Positions 1 through 6,161 of a DNA stretch of 6,690 nt are shown here, piece after piece. A program made the translations under genes and the position numbers. Within the stretch, counting starts at the first letter, position 1; each line of letters starts with the position of its first letter. This DNA comes from Planctomycetota bacterium (lineage in GTDB: Bacteria; Planctomycetota; Planctomycetia; Pirellulales; Pirellulaceae). The stretch spans positions 1-6,690 of the forward strand of contig JAJSAJ010001055.1 in assembly GCA_024274855.1 (NCBI GenBank), in the 5' to 3' direction. A model generated the notes under the pieces. The model was not told the origin of the DNA. It was given only the letters and a program-made list of their open reading frames with translations, and did no database searches.

Positions 1-165
1 AACAAGGGCGTTCTGTCGTTCCAGAAAGTCCGCGCTGATGTCGTTACGTCGCCACGGATGTGGACCGGTGTTTGGCCCACCGATGGCAGAGCGGACTCAC
101 GGATTCGAGAAAGAGTGCAAGCGATTGACTTTCGGCCTTTTGGGTGGTTTTGTTTTTACGGCTGA
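1..165 (+). CDS. Possible 3' end of an unidentified gene (54 codons)
   Basis: The first plus-strand frame is open from the left edge to a TGA at 163-165. It reads NKGVLSFQKVRADVV at the start and ends in an aromatic-rich tail (FGWFCFYG). Third codon positions in the first 96 bases are GC-rich (22 of 32), which is compatible with coding. The opposite strand is also open over 1-96 but has no ATG, GTG or TTG start there, so a plus-strand gene tail is the better reading. I recognise no family. If real, the gene converges on the minus-strand gene ending at 301. The open stretch is short enough to occur by chance. Confidence 0.2.
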   Translation, partial: NKGVLSFQKVRADVVTSPRMWTGVWPTDGRADSRIRERVQAIDFRPFGWFCFYG

Positions 166-300
166 CCATTCCTTGTCAAATGGGGGGACACCGTCCAGCT
201 GTCAGTGTTTCGAAGGTGACGCGGGAATCGCGCCATGAGTTGTCGGTGGTGTGAGCATCCTTAAAGCCACGCCGGTGCCTGCCGCCGTGAACGGCTGCGT
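166..300. other. Non-coding gap, probably between convergent genes
   Basis: No convincing gene lies here. Two short inverted repeats could fold: CGCG/CGCG around a 5-base loop (220-232) and GCCG/CGGC around TGAA (284-295). The second lies just past the stop codon of the minus-strand gene. Neither is followed by a T-run on either strand, so neither is a good intrinsic terminator. Confidence 0.4.
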
Positions 301-1185
301 TTATTGTCGGTTTGCCACCGGCAGATTGTGCCACGCGGCCATTGAACGCTGAAGGTGTGTTTGTGCGTCCCCGCCAATGCCCCAGCACATCAAGCCAATT
401 TGGCCTTGGTAGCCCAGTCGCCTCAAGGTGTTCAGCAGCATGCCGACGTCGAAAGTACCTTGATCCAATGGTTGAATCAACCGCGCCCAATTTTGATCGT
501 CTTTTCCGGCGACGTCCGCGCCATTTATGGTTACCAACATCAGATAGGGCATTGCCGACTTCAGCAGTGGGACGAGCCCCGACGGGTTTTCGTTTTTCAA
601 CCAGTGGCACAAATTGAAGGCGACACCACAATTGGGACGATCCACCTTCCTCGCGAGTCGGACGGCGTGGTCGGACCGCCGGACCCATTCCCCTGTGTGT
701 GGATAGATGGCCACGCGAAGTTTGCATTTCGCGGCTTGAGCGGCGATTTGCCGCAGTGCGGGCACGACAGCTTGGTCGTTTACCGGCTGGCCAGTAAGCA
801 CCAAATAGATAATCGTGTCGCGTCCTTTCAGCGTCTCAAAGGCCGCTTGAAGCTGTGGCAGGTAACTGGACGATGCGTGCGTTAAGTCCACGCGTTCGCC
901 GGCGAGACAAAGCTTCAAGCCAACACGGTCCAATGCCTTGAGCCGCTGGTTCAGATCAATTAGCCCGACATGTCCCATCCCCGAGAACTTCAATTGCTTG
1001 AGCATTTGGGCTTGCTGGTCAAAGTCGCGTTTGCGCAGGTCGTGATGATCGAACCCAAAAGCAAACAGTGGCTTCCGAGCGATCGCAGGACGCTCGTCTG
1101 CTTGGACACAATTTAGCCCCGCCGATATTACGAAGACGAACAGCGAGACAGGGAAGACAGGTGTCGCGATTCTTGAAAACCCCAT
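301..1185 (-). CDS. Sec-exported sugar phosphate isomerase/epimerase-like TIM-barrel protein
   Basis: This 294-residue protein starts at the ATG at 1183-1185, with an AAGG nine bases upstream (1195-1198) as a modest ribosome-binding site. Residues 1-29 form a Sec signal peptide: a basic start, a hydrophobic core FPVSLFVFVISAGL, and likely cleavage after VQA (29/30). The mature part has the alternating strand/helix pattern of the xylose-isomerase-like TIM barrel (sugar phosphate isomerase/epimerase, AP endonuclease 2 fold). Recognisable blocks are YPHTGEWV (161-168), GVAFNLCHWL (187-196), TINGAD (219-224) and IGLMCWGIGGD (263-273). Two positions where canonical members carry metal-binding Glu seem different here: YPH replaces the VEPH-like block, and MCWG replaces the terminal IEC-like block. 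Activity may therefore differ or be lost. It is the last of five minus-strand genes, 82 bp after apbE. The fold call is fairly sure; the substrate is unknown. Confidence 0.8.
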   Translation of the reverse strand: MGFSRIATPVFPVSLFVFVISAGLNCVQADERPAIARKPLFAFGFDHHDLRKRDFDQQAQMLKQLKFSGMGHVGLIDLNQRLKALDRVGLKLCLAGERVDLTHASSSYLPQLQAAFETLKGRDTIIYLVLTGQPVNDQAVVPALRQIAAQAAKCKLRVAIYPHTGEWVRRSDHAVRLARKVDRPNCGVAFNLCHWLKNENPSGLVPLLKSAMPYLMLVTINGADVAGKDDQNWARLIQPLDQGTFDVGMLLNTLRRLGYQGQIGLMCWGIGGDAQTHLQRSMAAWHNLPVANRQ

Positions 1186-1267
1186 CGTGGATGGCCTTGT
1201 ATTCTAGAACATGAAAAAGCTGCCGCGATTTGGTAGCCTAAAGCCATGTCGGCGCCACAGTGGGCGG

Positions 1268-2137
1268 TCAGTCGTTCCGTGGCATCGACCGAATCGTGGC
1301 GGACCTGACACACCCAATTTTTCGAATGCGGCCGTCAGCCGGATGTTCAATATACCCGTTTACGTGCCGTTGTGCGTGACAGCATTCACCAATTCGATTC
1401 TCGTTCAATATCAGGAAGGCGGTCGAAAATGCGTCAGCACGCGCCGCCGTTGCCGCTCGGGCCCACACTTGGCTGCGTTCCACCGGTCGGCCCGTTCGGG
1501 GATCGATGACATGCGAGCCCTTTACGGCAGTACCCGAACCACTGAACGCGGCGTTATTCAACAACAATGTTCGAGCATGAACGCCGCGTCCGAAACGAAC
1601 CGGCCACCCCACTCGGCCGCGCGGCGCACCGAGCGCCAGGACGGTGCTGTCGCTTGCTTGTAACAGTGCCACCGTGATATCCCATTGGGCGAGCAACTGA
1701 GCCATTTGATCCAAGGCGAATCCCTTACCTATCCCGCCGAGATCCAATTGAACACCGTGTGTGTTGGTACAAACCGTTGGATGGGTTGGATCGAGCGTGA
1801 TCGCTTGTGACGCAGGGCGAATGGGTTTCGATCGATACGCGACATCAAACGCCCCGTACGTGTCGTGTTCCATTGTCAACGCAAGTCGCAAGCAATCGTA
1901 AGTCGCCAGGTCCACGACAATTCGGTGGCCGGGTTCAGCACGATTCAACCGCCAAATATCACTTCCCGGCAAGAATCGACTCAGCTGGGACTCGAGCGGT
2001 GCCAGTTCGTCCAATGCAGCATCGGCGGCCTGGGTCGCGTACATGGATCGTGGGTGAAGCACCGAGATCCGAAATATGGTGCCCATGGCTTGCCGGCAAC
2101 GAACAACTGGTGGTTCCATGGGGACCATAATCTGCAT
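1268..2137 (-). CDS. apbE: FAD:protein FMN transferase, ApbE family
   Basis: ApbE transfers FMN from FAD to a Ser or Thr of a partner flavoprotein, using Mg2+. The 289-residue reading from the ATG at 2135-2137 shows the family landmarks in order: AMGTIFRI (17-24), SRFLPGSDIWRLN (53-65), GAFDV (95-99), LDLGGIGKGFALD (131-143), HVIDPRTGRP (209-218) and ARADAFSTAF (232-241). D235 and T239 of the last block match the usual metal-binding residues. The segment between GAFDV and LDLGG is about 30 residues shorter than in typical ApbE. The start is uncertain: a TTG at 2170 adds 11 residues, later ATGs lie at 2128 and 2119, and none has a clear ribosome-binding site. No signal peptide or lipobox appears from any of these starts, although many Gram-negative ApbE proteins are exported lipoproteins. 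The gene follows the oxidoreductase gene after a 268-bp gap. Confidence 0.88.
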   Translation of the reverse strand: MQIMVPMEPPVVRCRQAMGTIFRISVLHPRSMYATQAADAALDELAPLESQLSRFLPGSDIWRLNRAEPGHRIVVDLATYDCLRLALTMEHDTYGAFDVAYRSKPIRPASQAITLDPTHPTVCTNTHGVQLDLGGIGKGFALDQMAQLLAQWDITVALLQASDSTVLALGAPRGRVGWPVRFGRGVHARTLLLNNAAFSGSGTAVKGSHVIDPRTGRPVERSQVWARAATAARADAFSTAFLILNENRIGECCHAQRHVNGYIEHPADGRIRKIGCVRSATIRSMPRND

Positions 2138-2199
2138 AACACCCAGCGGCCGGGCCGCACCCAAATCCAAGATACCGCTCGGGGCCCCAATGCCCCGCT

Positions 2200-2213
2200 C
2201 CCGTTGGTCGCTC
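2200..2213 (-). repeat. 14-bp direct repeat, copy upstream of apbE
   Basis: The plus strand reads CCCGTTGGTCGCTC, and an exact second copy lies at 3759-3772 in the same orientation. Both copies lie upstream of minus-strand genes: this one 62 bases before the apbE ATG, the other 33 bases before the oxidoreductase ATG. Similarity may continue loosely to CGTCAA six bases further on here and five bases further on in the other copy. It could be a protein-binding or RNA element, or a chance repeat. Confidence 0.5.
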
Positions 2214-2219
2214 GGATTC

Positions 2220-2235
2220 CGTCAAAATCTTGACG
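2220..2235. repeat. 6-bp inverted repeat CGTCAA/TTGACG
   Basis: CGTCAA (2220-2225) and TTGACG (2230-2235) are perfect reverse complements around a 4-base AATC loop. There is no adjacent T-run, so it does not look like a terminator. It lies next to the 14-bp repeat, about 80 bases upstream of apbE, and could be an operator or a small hairpin in the leader. Confidence 0.35.
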
Positions 2236-2313
2236 ATCTTTGAAGCTATACCGTTCACGGCCGGAGATGACACCAACTCGGATTGCAGGCCCTATTGGTA
2301 ACTTCTTTCTTCG

Positions 2314-2345
2314 ATTGTACTTCGAGTTGATACAAAATGTGTCAA
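2314..2345 (-). promoter_or_regulatory. Possible apbE promoter (TTGACA / TACAAT)
   Basis: On the minus strand a perfect TTGACA (2340-2345) is followed 20 bases later by TACAAT (2314-2319), a five-of-six match to the -10 consensus. The surroundings are AT-rich compared with the flanking genes. The 20-base spacer is longer than the usual 16-18, so this is only a weak candidate. A start just after it would give an approximately 170-base leader before apbE. Confidence 0.25.
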
Positions 2346-2405
2346 ACTTGACCGGGAGCAGTATCATACCGAGGGCAGTGTGATGTTGCCGCCGTCCGCG
2401 GCGAT

Positions 2406-3725
2406 TCAGATCGTAAAATTTTCCGAGCGGAACTCCAGCGTTCGCTTGGCCTGAATAGCCTCCATGGTCTTGTGCACGATGGCCTGGCTTCGTAGTGCGG
2501 CATCGGCCGGGCAACGGAGTTTGGCCTGGCCACGGATGGCGTTGAAGAAGTTTACCAGGTGTGGCTGGCAACGGGGTTGTTCGTCCAACGGAGGCAGGAG
2601 AAACGGTTCGACTTCGCCACTGACTCGGATTTCGACCGGGCCCTCGCCAATCGACTCGGTCTTCTTCCGGGGCTGGAGCAGATACTTCTTGCGCAACCAT
2701 GCGTCCCAATCCGGGGCTGTCGCCTCGCGGCCAATCTTGATCCATCGCGGGTTTTCGGAAATCTGAATCGAGCCTTCAGTACCAAGGAACCGTTCGAATT
2801 GACGTGTTCCTCCGCCACTGGTGTTTGTCAGCAAAGTGCACGTGGCTCGCAGGACCGTTCCCTCCTCGTCGGGCTGGTATTCGTAAACAGCCGTGACGGT
2901 GTCCAGATTGGGACGATCCGGGTAGAACTGACCACCACCGGCGGCCAACACGGCCCGGGGAGTTTTCTGCAGCATCCAGTCGCAGACATCCAGTTGTTGC
3001 GAGACGAACGAGCCGTAGGGCCCGACGCAACAGGTCGGATACCAGATCCAATTGCGCAGTTGGGTCATATTCTGGTACCCGAATTCCTTCAGTTGTTTGG
3101 AGGTCATCTCGAAACGCTGGGGCCAGCCGCGTAATCGACCGACCGGCATGGCCCATTGCGTTTGGACGTTTGTCAGTGGGCCCGGCAACTCGGCCTCGCG
3201 GATAAGACGCTCGCAGACGTGTCGGTACTTCGGGTCGCTACGCCGCTGGTAGCCGACTTGAAGCAGTTTTCCTGTCTGTTGCATAGCACGGACCATGGAC
3301 TGAGCGGCCTCAATTGTATGGGCCAGCATCGGTTCACAGTAGACATGCCTGCCCGCCTCGAGTGCGGCTATTGCCTGCCGAGCGTGCATGAAGTCAGGCG
3401 TCGCAATCAAGACGGCATCAAGGTCCTTTTCATGTTCCAGCATTCGCCGGTAGTCGGCGTAGGTGGTGACGTTGTGCCCGTATCGAGCCAAATACCTTTT
3501 GCCATAGTTCTGAGCATAAGGCCAGATGTCGCAAATCGCTCGAAAACGAATATCCGGAACCCCACGCGCGGCGCTCAACAGCGCACGGCCTTGGAACCCG
3601 ACGCCGATAAGCCCCAACTGCAAGGTCGCGTTCGACTGATCAGCTGGCATGGCCGAGTGTGGCGTACCGAGGGCCAACCCGGCCGCGCCGCCAACGCTTG
3701 TCTTCAGAAAATCACGCCGTTTCAT
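2406..3725 (-). CDS. Tat-exported Gfo/Idh/MocA-family oxidoreductase-like protein with altered catalytic motifs
   Basis: Family members are NAD(P)-dependent dehydrogenases or redox glycosidases acting on sugars and cyclitols. From the ATG at 3723-3725 the product has 439 residues and begins MKRRDFLKTS, a textbook Tat signal. An upstream TTG at 3755 would add ten residues and is less likely. The Rossmann nucleotide motif GVGFQG is at 41-46, with D66 ending the second strand (AICD). DAVLIATPDFMHARQAIAAL (103-122) and HVYCEPMLAHTIEAA (127-141) are typical family blocks. The usual EKP motif reads EPM (131-133), so the catalytic lysine is missing. In the C-terminal domain the block normally like GSHQxD reads VSQQLD (241-246), so the usual histidine is Gln while D246 remains. 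The substrate is unknown and it may not be a conventional dehydrogenase. It lies 128 bp after the preceding gene; its ribosome-binding site is weak. Confidence 0.88.
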   Translation of the reverse strand: MKRRDFLKTSVGGAAGLALGTPHSAMPADQSNATLQLGLIGVGFQGRALLSAARGVPDIRFRAICDIWPYAQNYGKRYLARYGHNVTTYADYRRMLEHEKDLDAVLIATPDFMHARQAIAALEAGRHVYCEPMLAHTIEAAQSMVRAMQQTGKLLQVGYQRRSDPKYRHVCERLIREAELPGPLTNVQTQWAMPVGRLRGWPQRFEMTSKQLKEFGYQNMTQLRNWIWYPTCCVGPYGSFVSQQLDVCDWMLQKTPRAVLAAGGGQFYPDRPNLDTVTAVYEYQPDEEGTVLRATCTLLTNTSGGGTRQFERFLGTEGSIQISENPRWIKIGREATAPDWDAWLRKKYLLQPRKKTESIGEGPVEIRVSGEVEPFLLPPLDEQPRCQPHLVNFFNAIRGQAKLRCPADAALRSQAIVHKTMEAIQAKRTLEFRSENFTI

Positions 3726-3758
3726 TCTGCGCCCAACCCCCAAGAAAAATGGCAACGG

Positions 3759-3772
3759 CCCGTTGGTCGCTC
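3759..3772 (-). repeat. 14-bp direct repeat, copy upstream of the oxidoreductase gene
   Basis: This is an exact copy of the sequence at 2200-2213. It lies 33 bases upstream of the oxidoreductase ATG, within the 128-bp gap between that gene and the preceding stop codon at 3854. No promoter motif is obvious around it. Confidence 0.5.
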
Positions 3773-3853
3773 CGTCTCGTCAAGAACCAGCGAGGCCTGG
3801 TGCCTGCAGCGTTTGCGTTTCCTGAATCGACCGAGTGGCGCCCAGAACGCCGC

Positions 3854-4852
3854 TCAGGCACATACGGGACGTGTACGGTGGACCGAGGGGACAATTTCGC
3901 GGACCAAGCGAGCATCCTGCTCGATCTCGAAATCAAACATTCCGGCCAACACGAAATCCGCTCCGTTTTGGAATGCGTGTCGGAATGCATTGGCTGGCGG
4001 GATCGCACCGGCGGCCATCACTTTATATGCAAACCAGGGTTTCTTGACTGTTTTCATGAAGTCCGCCACCGCCTCCGGCTGTGGGCAAAAACTGGAATCA
4101 AAATGGATATTCGCTGATGGATACTTGTGGTGGTGGAACGTCTTCAGGTAGAAATCGACGTCGAGGCCAGCTTTTTCACAATCTTGAATGGCACCAAGAC
4201 GATGGGCTCCGAGTCCGGTCGGCAGTCCGTGAGCCTTGGCCGTGTCGACAGCCTCGGCCAGCAGATCCATCTTGGCCGGCGTCGTTCGTTCGGCCGCATC
4301 GGGCGACGCCATCGCGTTTCGGTAGCCGCACAGCGTGTCTGCTTCAACGCCCGAGATGTAGATCGCATCCGTTCCCGCGTCGACCAGCTCGTCGACCTGC
4401 CGACTGAATCGAGCCAAGCCGCCAACTAACGCATGGAACGTACAGGTGATCCACTGCATTTTCCCGCCCTGTTTGCGGTACTGTTGCAGCAGTCCGATCG
4501 TGTGCGGCACGTTGTGGACAACGAGCGTGTTAACACCGTTCTGTTCGGCAATCGCCAATGTCTCCAGGATCTTCGCGTCAGTGTTGTAGTGCTTGGCAAG
4601 TGAATAGACATACTTCAAGTCGCGACTGTGGGTGTAGTGGGTCAGAAGGTTTCCGCCAAGTAGCAGGCGGCTGATCCGCAAATCCCCGATTTTCCCCATC
4701 GGCATCGCGTCCGGTTTGGTCGTGTCAGCGGAGGCATCCGATTTATTCTCGGCCGTAGCCTCACTCGCGGCAACTCCGGCAGCCAGTGCCGCACCGGCCG
4801 ACGCGATCACCGACTTCGCGACAAAGTTGCGCCGATTGATTTCGTGAGTCAT
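3854..4852 (-). CDS. Tat-exported TIM-barrel-like protein, aldo/keto-reductase-like, function unknown
   Basis: The 332-residue product begins MTHEINRRNFVAKSVIASAG, a clear Tat signal, followed by an Ala-rich segment and a probable cleavage region near residues 30-35. A Ser/Asp/Lys-rich linker leads to KIGDLRISRLLLGGNLL (54-70), which resembles the N-terminal strand of aldo/keto reductases. THYTHSRDLKYV (71-82) then follows. Later blocks are ETLAIAEQNGVNTLVVHN (97-114), GLGAHRL (213-219), YLKTFHHHKYPS (225-236), FAYKVMAAGAIPP (264-276) and GADFVLAGMFDFEIEQD (287-303). The repeated strand/helix pattern suggests an eight-stranded barrel, but I do not see a confident AKR catalytic tetrad. I have seen this pattern in planctomycete hypothetical proteins without a known activity. 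The start is well supported by the ribosome-binding site at 4863-4869. Its place between a cytoplasmic isomerase-like gene and an exported oxidoreductase-like gene suggests a sugar-related role. Confidence 0.8.
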   Translation of the reverse strand: MTHEINRRNFVAKSVIASAGAALAAGVAASEATAENKSDASADTTKPDAMPMGKIGDLRISRLLLGGNLLTHYTHSRDLKYVYSLAKHYNTDAKILETLAIAEQNGVNTLVVHNVPHTIGLLQQYRKQGGKMQWITCTFHALVGGLARFSRQVDELVDAGTDAIYISGVEADTLCGYRNAMASPDAAERTTPAKMDLLAEAVDTAKAHGLPTGLGAHRLGAIQDCEKAGLDVDFYLKTFHHHKYPSANIHFDSSFCPQPEAVADFMKTVKKPWFAYKVMAAGAIPPANAFRHAFQNGADFVLAGMFDFEIEQDARLVREIVPSVHRTRPVCA

Positions 4853-4862
4853 GAGCTGATTG

Positions 4863-4869
4863 TCCTTTT
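4863..4869 (-). promoter_or_regulatory. Ribosome-binding site AAAAGGA
   Basis: On the minus strand AAAAGGA lies ten bases upstream of the ATG at 4850-4852. It is among the clearest Shine-Dalgarno sequences in the window and fixes the start of the Tat-exported TIM-barrel-like protein. Confidence 0.65.
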
Positions 4870-5050
4870 GGAGCAGGCGTTTCGTGGTAACTGTTGGTTG
4901 AACGGAATAATGGTTTAAACTCGGGAGGTGCGTTTTTCGGGGGTTGGGTGGCGAGGCTCACTTGAGCATCGCGACAGCTCCTGATCCTCCATCGGTATTT
5001 CATCGGTGGCTCTTGAGCCGCGACTGCGCCGGTTCGCCAACAGGTGATTC
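4870..5050 (-). other. Intergenic region between the two upstream minus-strand genes
   Basis: No gene was recognised here. The 7-bp sequence CATCGGT occurs twice, 11 bp apart (4990-4996 and 5001-5007), directly followed by the inverted repeat GGCTC-TT-GAGCC (5008-5019). The hairpin has no T-run, so termination is doubtful. The two repeats are about one helical turn apart, which would suit a regulator binding one face of the DNA, but both may be chance. Confidence 0.3.
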
Positions 5051-5911
5051 TCAATGTTGGCCAACATCGGCCAGTGCGGCATGGAGGAAATCGACGCTTG
5101 CCTGCATATTCTCGTCCGAGCCATGGCATTCGATCGACGCGACACCGTCCCATTGAGTATCGGCCAGAAACTTCAGCACGGCCTTGATATTATCCGCGTT
5201 GACTCCCCCACCAATCGGCACGATCGAACTGCCGATTCCAGTCTCTTCACCACGCGCGGCGGCGGCCAACTGGGGGCTGACATCTTTGATGTGCATGTGC
5301 ACCAGATACTTGCGAAACCGCTTGCAGTACTCGACGGGGTCCTGGCCCGAGATGAAGTTGTTACCGGTGTCCATATTGAAACGCAAGTACTCAGATTCAA
5401 AGTGGTCAAATAGCCGTTGCATGAAATCAGCGTCATTGGTATACGGCCCGTGCGGCTCGACGGCGACGATCACCTTGTAGTCTTCCGCCCACGGAAGGAT
5501 CTGGCGATAGTTATCGCATGTGATTCGGAACACCTCGTCGCGCGTCAACCCTTCGATTTCGAATGCGCCATCGGTCGTATCCACTGATGGACACTCCAGC
5601 TCGGCGGCAAAGCGAATCGCTTGTTGGACGTACTGAACCCCGAAAGTCGATCCGTTCGGCCCCATCAACGGATAGGCACCATCGATCTGGGATACTTGAA
5701 CCCCTTTTTGATCCAAGTAGCGTTTCAGGGCCTTCGCGTTTGACTGCAGCGAGATCCCGGGGTCGTACCCCATGGCTTGGATGAAATTCTGGCCGTGGAT
5801 TGCCGCAAATTCGACATGCTTCAACCCGAGTTCCAAGCCCTTGTCCACAGCCCCCTCAAAGCTGAGGCTCAAAGGGCGCCAATTATCCGTGTGAAATCCC
5901 AGTTCGATCAT
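5051..5911 (-). CDS. Cytoplasmic sugar phosphate isomerase/epimerase family TIM-barrel protein
   Basis: The 286-residue protein belongs to the xylose-isomerase-like TIM barrel superfamily (AP endonuclease 2 fold), whose members isomerise or epimerise sugars, keto-sugars and inositols using a divalent metal. The metal site looks intact: VEPHGPY with E152, NMDTGNN with D181, HMHIKD with H207 and D210, and SIECHG with E261. The PIGGGVNADNI loop (232-242) is also typical. I place the start at the ATG at 5909-5911 because homology begins there (MIELGFHTDNW), with AAGGGA 11 bases upstream. The frame stays open to 6193, but that extension is Arg/Pro/Cys-rich and unlike the family. There is no signal peptide, so it should act in the cytoplasm. 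It is the first of the five minus-strand genes and probably acts on a sugar intermediate from the same pathway; the exact substrate cannot be read. Confidence 0.88.
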   Translation of the reverse strand: MIELGFHTDNWRPLSLSFEGAVDKGLELGLKHVEFAAIHGQNFIQAMGYDPGISLQSNAKALKRYLDQKGVQVSQIDGAYPLMGPNGSTFGVQYVQQAIRFAAELECPSVDTTDGAFEIEGLTRDEVFRITCDNYRQILPWAEDYKVIVAVEPHGPYTNDADFMQRLFDHFESEYLRFNMDTGNNFISGQDPVEYCKRFRKYLVHMHIKDVSPQLAAAARGEETGIGSSIVPIGGGVNADNIKAVLKFLADTQWDGVASIECHGSDENMQASVDFLHAALADVGQH

Positions 5912-6132
5912 CTGTCGGTAAATCCCTTTCGCTAGTAGGAAGCAGCAGAAGCTGCACCGTACATCGAGCCTGTCTTGGAAAAATGGTAGCCGACCGCTCG
6001 AGCATGTTTTTCGGGCGAACACTTGACCGCTCGGCGGCAGCCTTTCGGGAGCCACGGGAGCGGCCCGAGTACCCATAGGTTGTTGCACTCGCCGGGGCGC
6101 GGTCCGTATCGCGGCCAAAACTCTCCAGCGGC

Positions 6133-6161
6133 AGTATAACGTCGTCGGATCGTGCGTGCAA
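6133..6161 (-). promoter_or_regulatory. Candidate promoter of the minus-strand cluster
   Basis: On the minus strand TTGCAC (6156-6161) and TATACT (6133-6138) are separated by exactly 17 bases. The -10 matches the sigma-70 consensus at five of six positions; the -35 matches at only three. Transcription would start near 6126 and give a leader of roughly 215 bases. The plus strand carries TATAAC at 6135-6140, overlapping this -10, so the same AT-rich spot could also serve thuA in the other direction. Confidence 0.3.

Larger units (their letters stand above)
2138..2405 (-). other. Intergenic region upstream of apbE
   Basis: This 268-bp gap between the oxidoreductase stop and the apbE ATG is long for genes in one operon. 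It holds one copy of a 14-bp repeat, a 6-bp inverted repeat, and a possible promoter, each listed separately. Overlapping frames here gave no recognisable protein, and the minus-strand apbE frame has a stop at 2222-2224. A separate apbE promoter is therefore plausible. Confidence 0.4.

Noticed and set aside
44..169. Small minus-strand frame of 41 codons starting MVSRKNKTTQ
   Set aside because: AAGGA sits directly against the ATG, too close for a ribosome-binding site. There is no homology I recognise and the length is within chance.
284..295. GCCG-TGAA-CGGC hairpin as the terminator of the minus-strand cluster
   Set aside because: The stem is only four base pairs and no T-run follows on the minus strand.
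176..727. Minus-strand open frame of 183 codons overlapping the exported isomerase-like gene
   Set aside because: It is Arg- and Pro-rich without recognisable motifs and overlaps a clear gene with a signal peptide on the same strand, so it is a frame shadow.
1981..2745. Minus-strand frame of 254 codons bridging apbE and the oxidoreductase gene
   Set aside because: It is low in recognisable motifs and out of frame with two well-supported genes. It does not explain a frameshift in either.
3156..4151. Plus-strand open frame of 331 codons
   Set aside because: It lies antisense across the oxidoreductase gene and the end of the barrel-like gene. Its translation has no family motifs, while both opposing genes have clear ones.
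5992..6033. 9-bp direct repeat GACCGCTCG at 5992-6000 and 6025-6033 as an operator
   Set aside because: A 9-base repeat within a region of about 490 bases is roughly a coin-flip event by chance, so it was not raised to a finding.
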